DNA from: Symbiodinium natans
Lineage: Eukaryota; Sar; Dinophyceae; Suessiales; Symbiodiniaceae
NCBI GenBank assembly: GCA_905221605.1
Contig: CAJNDS010002268.1
Location: 443,232 to 507,231 of the forward strand
Direction of reading: 5' to 3'
DNA: 64,000 bases
Shown: positions 1 to 11,125 of the stretch, one piece after another
Position numbering within the stretch: the first letter of the stretch is position 1
How the letters are laid out: the number at the start of each line of letters is the position of its first letter
Made by a program: the position numbers and the translations under genes
Notes under the pieces: model-generated
Databases searched by the model: none
Told to the model about the DNA's origin: nothing
Seen by the model: the letters and a program-made list of their open reading frames with translations, nothing else

Positions 1-2649
1 CTCAGGATGCCCAGGGCCTGCAGGCGTCCTGCCCGGACCGGCAGCACGGCCTCGGGGCAGACAACAGACAGGACGCTCAGCACGTCCTCCGGTATGGCGC
101 TGTGGCTAGGCGAAGCTGTCGCAGCAGGCGCCACAACGCAAGGGCCGGGGAGCGTGCGACCCTGTGGCTTGTCACTACGCAGAAGGGCAGCGCCTGGCGG
201 TCGGCCTGCTTTCTTGCGCGGTGCCATGCAGACCTTGCTGCTGAGCTGCGGTTGCTGCAAGTGCAGTAATGCTGCATACAAATGCTCGCAGGGCCCGTGG
301 AGAGCAGCTTCGTGACACGAACACAGACCCCTGCTGTGGATGTTGCCTGCGTTCGTGGCCCTCTCACCTGGCACGCTCTTCCAGTACCGTTCGGCATGGG
401 GCCCGACTGCAACCAGTGTCCAGCGCCCGAAGATTTCTTTTGCGCGAGGCCAGTCGCAGATCTCAGCCGCTCCACGTTCTGTTTTTGTGACGCCTAGCGA
501 CTGAAGAGCTGACCGCAAATGAGCCTCATCTCTGGCGCTGAAAGCTTCAGCCATAAGACGAACAGTGTCCGGGGGCAAAGGCTCGACAGCACGGTGGACA
601 TACTTGGGCACTTTGGGAGTGCTGGCTGCGTCGTCTTTCTTCAGCAAAGATCGCGGAAAGAAGAACCACGAAGTTCCTTCTGAGTCTAGCCAAGTTTGCC
701 AAGGAGACTGCGCTAGCAGCGTCTGTGCACACGTGCGCCCCTTCACCCCTAGAGCTGCATCGTCGGACAGACACGTCAGGTCTACACTTGCGTCCGAGCC
801 GGGCCAGTCATGCAAGACCGGGTTCTCCGTCCGCAAGAATTGCAGTCTGGAGCGCACGATCGTCTGCAGATCCTCTGCCAGTGCATCCGGCGTACGGATG
901 CTGTGGCCATCCGTGACACGCTTCAGAACGTGCTTGTGCCAGCTTTCCTGCGGCGCGCTGCCGCATGCGCTGCCAGGTTGCAGCCGATCATAGCACGCCC
1001 GCCAGCGCGCTGTGAAGAAACGCCCACGTTCATCCCCCTCCTCACATAGATAGTGGTCGGCTGTCGCCGCTGCTGCCTCATGGCACCCCCACTCATTGTG
1101 CATGACCTTCAATAATGACTGCCACACCACATGGAACAACCGCGCGGGCAATGTTCGGCTAGCATAGACCCAGGACATGATGAACTTCAAGCGACGACTT
1201 TTTTCCGCGACGTCGACACCTTGTAGGCGCTCAGCAAGCAGCTTTCGGATGCCGCCCATGCCATGGGGAGCGGTCGTACCAACCACGTGCGCCCAGTCGT
1301 CGACAGCGACAGCTCCGGCGGCCATTCTCCCGTGCTTTCCGAATGCCGAGGTGCATATCTGCATGCCATTGACGAACGGCATCAAGAGTGGCTGGCGCAC
1401 CAACTTCCTCGGCGACTTTGTAAATGGCAGACACAACACTGGAGTACGACTGTTCGCTCTCCTTGTGGGCTATGGCAAACCCGACCTCATTGAACGTCGA
1501 CGCACACGGTTTGCGGGGACTTTCCTTGCTCCATTGAGACCAATGCACGCCCACGGTAAGCACCGCATAGTTCCCGAACAGGAGTCGATACGTGCCGTCA
1601 AGGCAGAGTTTTACGTACTCTGGGTTGCTCAGCCTAGCAAACGTCTCTTTGATGAGCGTTGGGCACAGCAAGGGAATGCAGGTGTTCACCCCATCGATAA
1701 CAAAGTCCACGGGCAAGAGACCGTCAAAAGTCCGGTTATCAAAGTCGGGCCTGTCAGTCGCCGCCTTGAGACGGGCTACGAAAGCGTGGAAATCTTTCTC
1801 CTCCCACAGCTCAGCTCGTGGCTTCTTCTTCGTCTTCAGCTTTGCGTTGCGGCGCTTGGCCCAACCCACCAGAAATGATTTCTTGGGCGGACTAGGCAGC
1901 GGGCTTCCAGGACCTGCCGCCCTTGGGTTGCACAAGATGTCATAGGCATCACCGCCACATAAACCTCCCGGCTGCGACTGCAGAAGCCGCAATTGAGCTG
2001 TGCTGATGCCGCTTGCCGTTTTGCGTACATTGGCCGCATGCTTCTCAGGGTGATCCCCCGTGATCCTAACTTTGCGGCCCTCCATGTCGTACTCTGCTTC
2101 GCCCTGCCATGGACACTGCACGCCACTGGTCGTCTCATGGCTATTGCATTGGAAAGTACAGCGAAGATACATCTTGTTCTTGAGTCTACACAATCGGGTT
2201 TGGACCCGCATGGCCTCCCGCGGAGGCTTGGTCAAGAAGAACTGTTTGACTTGCTGCTGCAAGTTCTTGCCTGACCACGCTGCTCCGCCATGTTTCCAAC
2301 CACCAAGGAACTCGCTGAAGCGCACCTCGTGCTTGCGCTTGCGGCCACGCTTGCTTTGCGCTTCTCTGGGCTCTCCGTGCTCTGAAGATGCTGAAACCCA
2401 CACCTCGACTTCCCGGCTAGCTTCTATGTAGACAGCAAAGCCCGTCCAGGCACATGTCTTGGGCTTACAGTCTTGGCATCGCAGCTTAAAGCTCCCTTCA
2501 CGAAACATAGGGTACTGCAATTTTGGCAGGGAGTGGGGTGTCCGGGGTGCCTTGATGACCCTCCACAGCAGCCTGCAGAACAGCTGTGATGTTTCCTGCG
2601 GCGGGGCAGCGGGCACGGGAGCAAGTGAGCTCCTTGACGTGGCTGTCTG
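1..2649 (-). pseudogene. MULE-type transposase with SWIM zinc finger, frameshifted and cut by the window edge
   Basis: The frame continues directly after the TGA at 2652-2650 and is open to 1231; no ATG is needed if it is read with the upstream ORF. N-terminal part: two Cys/His clusters (RCQDCKPKTC near 2450; LRCTFQC, QCPW and DHPEKH near 2170-2040) of the WRKY-GCM1/FLYWCH style found ahead of MULE transposases. The core has LCLDGTYR (first catalytic Asp, near 1600) and QWHADMHLGIRKA near 1350. Around 1340-1320 the homology leaves this frame, which stops at 1231, and resumes in another with VDDWAHVV; that frame is open to base 1. It holds CSC-x9-CEH at about 335-285, a SWIM finger (CxC...CxH), as in MULE/FAR1 transposases. 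So there is one single-base frameshift or an unrecognised intron. The C-terminus lies beyond the window. Class assignment is inferred from motifs and order, not from an alignment. Confidence 0.7.
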
Positions 2650-5600
2650 TCATGTTACGGTACCACTTGTCGTAGCACCCGTCGTCCGCGACAGCTGGCC
2701 CGCTGGTCTTTTGGCACTCGCCTTTGCTTTGGGCGCCGGTCTGCCGGCGACAGCTTTTGCGGCAGGTCGCTTCATGCCTCTGCCAGCTCCGCTCATGGGT
2801 GGCAAGCTCGGCAGCGCTGGCGCGTGGCTTGAGCTTGGCCACGCAGTGCTGGGGACGCCCAAAACGCTCAACAAGGTAGCAATTTGTGGACTCAGCGGAT
2901 TTCTGTAAAAAGCTACATCCATGCAACTTTGCCCCGGGCGTCGTCGGGTTTCCCGAAGCTGCCCGCAGCCCAATGTTTGCAATCGCGTCAAAGCCGACAG
3001 CCTGGCCTGGTATTGTTCTTGGCCACGCAACGAGGCTACCTTCTGGCTGATGTCGGTCATGGTAATGGGGTCTTTGGCGCATGCAAGCAAGATGCGCACT
3101 GCATCCGACTTTTGTTCTGAACCCTTTGACCCACCGACATCCCGGGAACCCCGGCATTGACTGGCTTCTGTGTCAACAACGACACAGCTCAGCACAACAC
3201 GTCGAGCGAAATGGTACATGCCGCACTTCAATGCATGATCAGAGACAGACTGGCCCTCGCTATCCGAAAAAACGTTTTCGCAAAGAGCCACAAGGAGTGC
3301 ATTGGCAGGAACATGGTACTCCATCTTGCCGAGAGAGGACTTGGTAGCAGACCTCCAACCTTCACGCTGGGAAATCTCGTGCAAGCCGTAGTACAGCTCG
3401 CGAACCGCTCTCTGGGCTTCGGTTGATGTTGTCCACAGCCAGTCTCGGCGTTGCACTTGTGGGCCCCACCTCTGAGCAGCCCGGAACCAACAGTGCTGCA
3501 TCAGTGCTTCTGCAGGCCGCGAATCCAGCAAGTCCGTGCTCTTGTCTACGATTGCACGCTGAGTGGGGGTCATGATGATACGGGCACTGAAGCCACACTC
3601 ATGGTTGGCCTCCGTTGGAGCCCACCACTTTTTCAGCAAGTTATACTGCTGGTACAAGCACAAATTCACATTTGTGGTATTGAACACGAGTGGCTGGAGC
3701 TGCGTACCAGGAGGCTGCGAGGGCAGCTGCTCCCTGAAGGCTCGGACCTGGTCCACTGTACTTGCAGGCAGCTCACCGAACGATTGTAGGAGCTCGTCGA
3801 ACTGCGCCCGTAAACTTGTGGGCTCTACGGGGTCTGGCGGCGCCATGCTTCCCGCTGCAGGAACGGGCCTTGACGAGTTTGCATGCTCTACCTTCTGCGC
3901 GCGGCTTCGCACCTGCTTCTCCTCGGCGCCAGTTCCCCATTCAAACTTACCCCCGTTAGCTGACTCCAGCCATCTTGTCACATCAAGGAATTTGCCCACA
4001 TCTGTAGTTCCGGCTGATGGGAACTTGGGGTCGAGGATCGGCTTCGCCTCTGGACCAATTAGCAATAGCACCCCGCTCAGTTTCCTCAACCTTTCCTGGA
4101 TGCGGCCATTGTTGCCAACCCCAGTCCAATGATCGTCGTCGTAGAAGACGTCACGATGGTTCTGGACGCACCTTTCGAAGCACTCCAAGACCAAGCTGCA
4201 GGTGGGGCTTTTGCCTGCGTTCGGGTCACCTGTGGGGCAGGCCCACCATCTTGCCTTGGTTTTGAACCGGTGGCTCTTGTCCGCATAGAGAGCAATGGAC
4301 ACCTGCCGATTTTGGCACGAAGCCAAACAGGCCATAAAGAGATCGTACACAAACACGTCTGGCATTCCAGCTCCATGATGCAGGTACGCGGCCATGACAG
4401 CAAGAGGCAGAAGAGAAGTCAAACCTAGATGGCGATCCAACTCACCTGCAGCTTCTACACTCAGGTCTAGACAACGCGAAGCTTCCACAGATTCCAGTGT
4501 CTCCGAGACAACATCCTTCAAGGATCGTGCACAGATGTACTGTGAGTACAAGGGAATGCGCGACCAGAACTCCATACTGCAAGAGACCTCAAGGGGCGCA
4601 GCGGCCACCATCTTGAAGTAGTGGTACACTTCCGCGCTGGCATCATTGGTGAAGTCTGGCTGAGACATGGGAGGGGGAATTTGGGCCAGTGGGATAGCTC
4701 CGGCGTCGGGCAAACCTGCACGATCCTCAGGACCAGAGTCCAACTCGGAACTCAAGCTCGCAGACCTGGTTGCAGGCAAGGCAAGGCTATGATGAGGGAC
4801 CGTATCGACTGCGTCCTCGTCAACCACGAACGCATCGCGCTCGAGACTTCTGGGCGGCAGACCTGGAGATGAGGACGCGGGAGCCTCCCTAGGCCACGCT
4901 GTTCGAAGTCGAACATGTCGCGCTGCCGAGGACGTCGCCCAGTCGGCTGCAGCGTCCAAATTGTCTGGGAAACGTTGCAAGGCTGTCCGAGCCAGCGCTA
5001 CTGGAATGCCCATGGCCGCAAGTTGCTGCAGCTGCGTAGGACGGTCACGCGAGTCCATGCCGCCACGCATTCGGACGACCCCAGTGACACTACTGCCGGC
5101 GACAGATACGCTGCAAGCACGACCACGCATGGGCAGCCAGTCAAGGCATACTTTTTCGAAGTGACCAGGGCCAGAGTCAGGGCCTGCTTCTTCCGTGTAT
5201 AGCAAAGCCGCAGTGCACCATTGCAGGATATCGAACAATTGGTCAGAAGTCCAAGGAAGCAGGCGTGGTAGCTTGTGAGGTTCATAGTACACACAGCACC
5301 TGTCTGGGGCATGCAGCACGCAGAGTCCATGAGGGAAGGCATGGGGCAGAGACTGGACCACGGCATCGACATCCCACTCGTCAACTACACCGCCTGCCAG
5401 CAGCGACGAAGCGTTTCGAGAAGAAGGATGCCTCAGGCCACTCGTGCGTAGCCATGTACACACCATGTCTCGGACGTCTTCAGGCGAAGACTTCGTGCTG
5501 GCCTCAAGGGCGAGAAAGAAGCAATCGCCCATGCCAGCATTTGGCTCCACGCAGCTCTGAAAAAGGGCAAGCAGCAGGTCGGCATAAATGTCGCTGGTTT

Positions 5601-6015
5601 GCTGCTTGCCTGAACACAGACGGCCTCGCCCCGGACCAGTGAGCCGACCACGCCTGTTAATGGGCAATAAAGGGAGGATGTGGGCACAAAGCGGCAACTC
5701 ACGTCCAGCCCGTAGGCCATGGCCTGAGAGCGGGGCCCTCGGCGGGAGGTGCGAGGTGGAAGGAGGCAGCGGGGGCGCAGCAAGGAAGGTGCAAGCACAG
5801 CCGGACAAAAGCGACAGCATGATGACGGACCGCATGGCCGTGCGACGAGCTGTGCGACAGCACCGTGGTCTTTGCAGGCAACCAAACGCAAAGCAAGACA
5901 GTGATTGGCAGGTGATGTTCCTGGTTGCTGATGCGATGCAACTCAGGCATCTGGCCAGCTGCAGAATCGCAACCACTGGCAACAAGCGAAGGACTGCTGA
6001 GAATGCTCTTGGCAT
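2650..6015 (-). CDS. OTU protease-UBA-DUF3987 (P-loop ATPase) protein of a mobile element
   Basis: 1,121 codons from the ATG at 6015; the open frame reaches 6078 without another ATG. Residues 1-30 form a hydrophobic leader (VLRLLPVVAILQLA), followed by a second hydrophobic stretch near MRSVIMLSLLSG. An OTU-like cysteine protease follows: AGMGDCFFLAL gives the Cys (about residue 165) and GPGHFEKV the His (about 285). A UBA-like helix bundle (QLAAMGIPVALARTAL...DNLDAAADWA) lies at about 326-363. The middle resembles DUF3987, with Walker A GDPNAGKSP at about 596-604. The tail is Lys/Ala/Pro rich (RPAAKAVAGRPAPKAKA), suggesting nucleic-acid binding. It ends in TGA followed by C, and the same frame continues as the transposase, so the two were probably one polyprotein or are linked by readthrough. 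Proposed role: ATPase and deubiquitinase module of a large DNA transposon (inference). Confidence 0.65.
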   Translation of the reverse strand: MPRAFSAVLRLLPVVAILQLARCLSCIASATRNITCQSLSCFAFGCLQRPRCCRTARRTAMRSVIMLSLLSGCACTFLAAPPLPPSTSHLPPRAPLSGHGLRAGRELPLCAHILPLLPINRRGRLTGPGRGRLCSGKQQTSDIYADLLLALFQSCVEPNAGMGDCFFLALEASTKSSPEDVRDMVCTWLRTSGLRHPSSRNASSLLAGGVVDEWDVDAVVQSLPHAFPHGLCVLHAPDRCCVYYEPHKLPRLLPWTSDQLFDILQWCTAALLYTEEAGPDSGPGHFEKVCLDWLPMRGRACSVSVAGSSVTGVVRMRGGMDSRDRPTQLQQLAAMGIPVALARTALQRFPDNLDAAADWATSSAARHVRLRTAWPREAPASSSPGLPPRSLERDAFVVDEDAVDTVPHHSLALPATRSASLSSELDSGPEDRAGLPDAGAIPLAQIPPPMSQPDFTNDASAEVYHYFKMVAAAPLEVSCSMEFWSRIPLYSQYICARSLKDVVSETLESVEASRCLDLSVEAAGELDRHLGLTSLLPLAVMAAYLHHGAGMPDVFVYDLFMACLASCQNRQVSIALYADKSHRFKTKARWWACPTGDPNAGKSPTCSLVLECFERCVQNHRDVFYDDDHWTGVGNNGRIQERLRKLSGVLLLIGPEAKPILDPKFPSAGTTDVGKFLDVTRWLESANGGKFEWGTGAEEKQVRSRAQKVEHANSSRPVPAAGSMAPPDPVEPTSLRAQFDELLQSFGELPASTVDQVRAFREQLPSQPPGTQLQPLVFNTTNVNLCLYQQYNLLKKWWAPTEANHECGFSARIIMTPTQRAIVDKSTDLLDSRPAEALMQHCWFRAAQRWGPQVQRRDWLWTTSTEAQRAVRELYYGLHEISQREGWRSATKSSLGKMEYHVPANALLVALCENVFSDSEGQSVSDHALKCGMYHFARRVVLSCVVVDTEASQCRGSRDVGGSKGSEQKSDAVRILLACAKDPITMTDISQKVASLRGQEQYQARLSALTRLQTLGCGQLRETRRRPGQSCMDVAFYRNPLSPQIATLLSVLGVPSTAWPSSSHAPALPSLPPMSGAGRGMKRPAAKAVAGRPAPKAKASAKRPAGQLSRTTGATTSGTVT

Positions 6016-6180
6016 GCTGCACTTGTGCAAGTGAGCACAGGAAGCACGCTGATGTGGCCTGGCCAACGTTGCAAACAACGACTATCAGCACAAATCAGAA
6101 GTAGTATCACTGGCCGTCTTCCTAGCACATCTAGAAGAATCAGCAGTGCCTTTCGAGGACAAATAAGTAAGACTATAGTT

Positions 6181-6262
6181 ACTATAGTCGTCGTCCTCGT
6201 TCTCGTCGTCCTCGTCCTCGTCCTGTCCTCGTCCTCGTCGTCGTCGTCGTCGTCGTCCTCGA

Positions 6263-6299
<37 letters not shown>

Positions 6300-6301
6300 A
6301 G
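6181..6301. repeat. GTC/TCG trinucleotide microsatellite
   Basis: An imperfect (TCG)n/(TCC TCG)n tract becomes a pure TCG run near 6235-6260. On the minus strand it would read as poly-Asp, but it lies about 170 bp upstream of the ATG at 6015 with stops between, so it is probably not coding. It may sit in the 5' leader of the OTU/ATPase gene. Confidence 0.9.
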
Positions 6302-6380
6302 CATCCTGGCGGTCTAAGACTCGTACTTGTCTGGGCACGATACTGTGAGGTGGACCCTGTCTGCGGTCGCCCCGTGGCAA

Positions 6381-7100
6381 CCATGGTCTGCTCAGGTCGT
6401 TGCGTCAGGATATGTCAGGATTGCTCTTGCTGATATCCAGTTCTTGCTCCTGCCCGAAGCCAGACCCCGTGCCATACGCACCCTGCGTATAGGCTCTCTA
6501 GCACTGTTCTAGTTGCCGATATCCGATGCTCCTGCCAGAGCCCGTGCCTAACGCACAGCACGCGCAAGTCCCCACATCGGTTTGCATGGGGCTCCGTGTC
6601 CTAATGCTGCAGCCGCTACCGAAGTACGTGTGACATCAACATCCCCTCCAGAGTTTGCAGCCCGTGCCTTGCGTCGGCCGCGCGAATTGCAAACAGGGTC
6701 AACCGGGCTCGAGCCGAAGCTTGTCGTGTGACACCCGTGAACCACAGTACAAGGATGCAGCTGTAAGTCTAAACAGAGGCAGAGCTTGATTGCAACTCAC
6801 TTGTTGCATCTTCTTCTAGTACGACGCAGCACCGGAAGCGTTTCAGGAGTAGCAGATTTCAGCCGCACACACAGCGAATCACACTCAGAGGCCACCAGGA
6901 TCACAACTGCAAGTTCGGGGGGTCGTAGACTGACCGAAGGCAGCTGCTGCGATGGCAGCGCTGGCCTGCCGCAGAAGCAGAGAGAGTCTTGGTTCCGGAA
7001 GTTGTCAAGTTGGAAGACAGACCTCGGCATAACCACTACCAGTCGTTGCTCTACCAGACCTGTGATTCAGGGACATGCTTGGCGGCGAGGGACGGAACTT
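6381..7100. other. No gene recognised
   Basis: Only short overlapping frames with biased composition are present. I see no domain, no repeat longer than about 15 bp and no RNA gene. It separates the OTU/transposase unit from the telomere-like repeat array. Confidence 0.5.
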
Positions 7101-8640
7101 GGGACACGTAGCATCCCTTCTGCGTTCAAGCAGGCGGGTGTTTCTGCTTCTGCCGGGTTTTCGGTGGTGACTTCGAGTCCAATTCGTTTGGGAATAACTA
7201 CGGTCTTGCACAGTTCTACTTGCTGTTATGAGTAGCCCCAAACCTTCAAGTACGACGTTAGAGCCCTTAACCCAAACTAGCGGCTTCCCTTCCAGCCTCC
7301 TCGACAAAAGAGCCCTCTTGCGCCGACCAGCTGTTGCACTCCGTGGCCACAACACCAACCTCTGAGGTTCACTGAGAGATGTTTCGGATTTAGGGTTTGG
7401 GATTGAGGGTTTAGGGCTTCGGGTTCAGGATTTCGGGTAAACGGCCAGGACTTCTGGGCTTGGGGCCCACTTGGGGCTCTGAGTTCTGGATATCTCCTCG
7501 ACAAAAGAGCCCTCTTGCGCTGACCAGCTGTGGCACTCCGGGGCCACAAGACAAACCTCTGAGCTGCACTGAGAAATGATTCGGATCTAGGGTTTGGGAT
7601 TGAGGGTCTAGGATTTAGGGTTTTCCACCAGGGCTCAAGGCCTTGGATGTCTCCTCCACAGCAGAGCCCTCTTGCGCCGACCAGCTGTTGCACTCCGTGG
7701 CCGCAATACAAACTTCTGAGTTGCAATGAGAGGGATTGAGGGTTTAGGGCTTCGGGTTTAGGATTTCGGGTTTACGCCCAGGAATTCAAGGCTTCGGCCG
7801 ACCAGCTGTTGCACTCCGTGGCCACAATACAAACCACTGAGCTGCGCTGAGAAATCTTTCGGATTTAGGGTTTAGGATTGAGTGTTTAGGATTCGGGCTT
7901 TTCCGGACACGTAGCATCCCTTCTGCTTGAACGGTAGCTATACTTGCGGCTATGAGTACGACGTTAGAGCCCTTAACCCAAACTAGCGCCTTCCCTTCCA
8001 GCCTCCTCGACAAACGAGCCCCTCTTGCGCCGACCAGTTGTTGCACTCCGTGGCCACAACACAAACCTCTGAGGTTCACTGAGAGATGTTCGGATTTAGG
8101 GTTTGGGACTGAGGGTTTATGGCTTCGGGTTTACAATTTCGGGTTGGGGGCTCTCAGTTCTGGATATCTCCTCGACAAAAGAGCCCTCTTACGCCGACCA
8201 GCTGCCGCACTCCGTGGCCACAATACAAACCTCTCAGCTACACTGAGGGTTTAGGATTGAGGGTTTAGGATTAGGGTTTTCCACCAGGGCTTACGTGCTG
8301 AATACCTCCTCGACAAAAGAGCCCTCTTGCGCCGACCAGCTGTTGCACTCCGTGGCCACAATACAAACTTCTGAGGATCTGGGGTTTAAGATGAGGGTTT
8401 TGGAGGTAGGGCTCACGGCCAGGCTTACGGGCTTGGGGCTGAGTTTTGGAAAAATGTTGACAGCAACCGGCCGCGGAGACGCGCAGGCGGTGCGAAAAAG
8501 AATCCCTATAAGCCTCCTGACACCCTTCTCTGAGTCTCCTAAAACCCTTACAACCCCAAACCCCTTACCCTTAAACCCTTAACCCTCCCCCCCCCTCCCA
8601 AGAGAACCCTAGGCCCTAAGCCCTAAACAAGTCAGGGCAG
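7100..8640. repeat. Interstitial telomere-like array with a ~70-bp interspersed unit
   Basis: Degenerate TTTAGGG/GGGTTTAGG runs (for example 7380-7440, 7570-7625, 7740-7770, 7858-7890, 8090-8160, 8245-8280; reversed CCCTAAA/CCCTTAA at 8540-8630) alternate with a GC-rich unit. That unit begins CTCCTCGACAAAAGAGCC and includes GACCAGCTGTTGCACTCC and GGCCACAATACAAAC. Copies start near 7297, 7493, 7650, 7798 (partial), 8004, 8166 and 8306. The segment TAGCATCCCTTCTGC...ACTAGCGGCTTCCCTTCCAG occurs twice (about 7108-7295 and 7910-8000), so a larger unit was also duplicated. Open frames here are only the repeat read through. Telomere-type heptamers are known in dinoflagellates; this one is internal and decayed. 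Confidence 0.85.
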
Positions 8641-9009
8641 AATCTCAAGTTGCCCAGCTCGCGCCAGATCAGCCAGTACCTTGTTCCATTCTTGAGTGTC
8701 TGGGGTTCAGGGGAATAGGATTTAGGACATAAGGTGAAGGGTGTGGGTCGTGTTAGGGCCCTAGGGCTTCGGAGGCGGAGGTCTTTTTTTTTCCGAACGT
8801 TGGCCCTGGCTGGTTGGCCTTGCTAACGTTGGCCCTGCCAGTCCTGGCTTTAAATGCTATGAAATGCAGCATTTCTGGTTGTGTGTAAGCCCAAAACGCT
8901 CAACAACACAGCATTTCTGGGTATTCTAATGCTCGGAATGCTGTAGGTTACAGCATTTGTGATTTTTTGTAGGCTCTAATTGCTGAAAAATGCAGCATTT
9001 CTGTGTTCT

Positions 9010-10092
9010 TCTAATATTGTAGCTGTTGTATATTCTAGTGTATTCTTGCATATTATTCAATATTCTTGAATATTGTTGAATATTCTTGAATATTCTTGAG
9101 TCTTCAAGAATGTTATTGAATATTATTGAATGCTATTGAATATCATTGAATATTCTTGAATATTATTCATCATGTTGAATATTATTGAATAGTATTCAGT
9201 ATTAGAATATTATTGAATAAAATTCAATATTATTGTCTATTATTGTATCTTATTGTGTGCTGTTGTATATTATTGTTTCTGATGGTATCTTTTTGAACAT
9301 ATTTGAGTAATGCGTACTATCAAGTCTTCTATATGCTGGTCCATTATTGTTTAGTAATCTACTGCTTTACATACTGTAAACGATTGTAGAGTACTGTAGT
9401 TTTTTTGCATATTATTGTAGAATATTGTATACTCTGGTCTATTCTTGTTTAGTAATCTATGTTTTTGATATAATTGTGTTTAACTGTATATTATCGTATT
9501 CTATTGCCACAGATATTGCATCTTGTTATATATTCTTGTATGTTATTGTATATAAGTGTATATTCATGTGTATTCTGGCATTCTTGAACATCAGTGCATT
9601 GTCTTATATTATCTTGCATGTTATTGCATGAATCATTGCATATTGCTGAATATTATTGGAAATTATTGTCTATTCTTAAATAATATTCTTGTATACTACT
9701 GCATATTCTTGTAATTTTTGAAAATATATTATCTATTATTATACATTACTCTATATGATTCTATAATATTGTATATTATTCCATATTATTGCATATGATT
9801 GTGCATTATTGCATGTTTCTTTAGATTACTTCATATTATTGTACATTATTGTATATTATTCGTATATTATTGTAGGCTTTTGTATATTATGGTATATTAT
9901 TGGATATTGCTATATATTTTTGTATGTGTTTGTAGATTGTTGTTGTCATTGAATTATTGTAAACTACTGGAGATTATTGTAAGTACTTCTTTTGTATGTG
10001 TTATTATATTACTGTATATTCTTGTCTCTTATTGTATTTTGGTGTATAGTTGTGTCTTATTGTATCTTTTTGTGTCTTATTGTGTCGTAATG
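9010..10092. repeat. AT-rich degenerate TATTATTG-type repeat
   Basis: About 1.1 kb of variants of TATTATTGAATATTCTTG and GTATATTATTGTA, with a loose 9-11 bp rhythm. The open frames here consist of I, L, Y, C and V codons from the repeat and are not genes. Confidence 0.85.
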
Positions 10093-10093
10093 T

Positions 10094-10275
10094 GTGTTTT
10101 GCGAAGACAATGCCGGCATCATGGGTTTGAAAGAGATTCATCTGCTTTGAAGCAAGCTTGCCCGGCTTAACAAAAAAAAAAAGCGGGGGCGCAGCCCCCC
10201 CCATTTGCAAACACAATGCTCGCATCATGGGTTTGGAAGGGTTTCATACACTCTGAAGCAAGCTTGCACGGCTCC
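10094..10275. repeat. Two copies of a dispersed ~80-bp repeat around a GC-rich hairpin
   Basis: Copies at about 10094-10165 and 10202-10275 share the frame TTTGCAAACACAATGCTCGC, then CATGGGTTTGGAAGG, then GAAGCAAGCTTGCACGGCT. Between them lies AAAAGCGGGGGCGCAGCCCC, a short G/C palindrome. The same unit recurs at least six times at 12.05-12.57 kb. Confidence 0.8.
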
Positions 10276-10317
10276 AAGAGAACAATATAAATATGTACTG
10301 TGTATTATGAATTGGAC

Positions 10318-10349
10318 TATATGACTTTATATATATATACACACATACA

Positions 10350-10380
<31 letters not shown>

Positions 10381-10930
10381 GCTTTATTATATGTTATCAT
10401 ACTGTATGATATTATACGAGATTATATGATATAAAATTGTATTATGTTATCTTATCTTATCTTATTTTATATTGCATTGAGCTATATTACATGTTCATTT
10501 ATGTTTATATTTGTATTCAATTATATTATATCATCTTCCATTGTATCATATTATATTAGATTAATTAGACTATATTATATATGAATATATCATATATTAA
10601 ATTATATTATCTATTAGTATGCTATTATCTTCTTTTAGTATATTATTTTTTATATTAGATTATATTATTATATTATATTGTATTAAATTATATTATATAT
10701 TAGTATATATTGGTATATTAGTATATTATATATATTTCTGTATATATATATATATATATATTAGTATATATTAGTATATTATATGTTATATGAAATATAT
10801 AACATAAATCAAATATTGTTATATTGCATTATACTATGTTATATAGGCATATATAGATACATGTATATATATATATATATATATACATATGTATTCTTAT
10901 GTTATCCTACATAGTAACTATACCATAATC
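10318..10930. repeat. ACAT and TA microsatellites in AT-rich DNA
   Basis: An (ACAT)n run lies at about 10340-10378 and TA-dinucleotide runs at about 10740-10762 and 10865-10886, in TATATTA-rich sequence without coding potential. Confidence 0.9.
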
Positions 10931-10977
10931 ATGATGTCCAAAACAAGTACATCAAAAACAAGAAAATCTGACCACGG

Positions 10978-11125
10978 GACCGGGAAACCACGGGACCAGA
11001 GGACGAGAGGACCACGGGGCCAGAGCACCAGAGGACCGTAGGACCAGAGGACCAAGGGGCCAGAGGACCAGAAGAGCAAGCGACCAGAGGGCCAGAGGAC
11101 CAGGGGACCAGGCGACCAGAAGGCC
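10978..11125. repeat. GGACCAGA-type minisatellite
   Basis: Around 15 imperfect 8-10 bp units of GGACCAGA/GGGCCAGA. A related stretch lies at about 12575-12670. The sequence lies just inside the right arm of the 39-bp inverted repeat. Confidence 0.85.

Noticed and set aside
9425-10170. Open frames rich in Ile, Tyr, Cys and Val in the AT-rich repeat
   Set aside because: The composition follows the TATTATTG repeat; there is no ATG context or domain.
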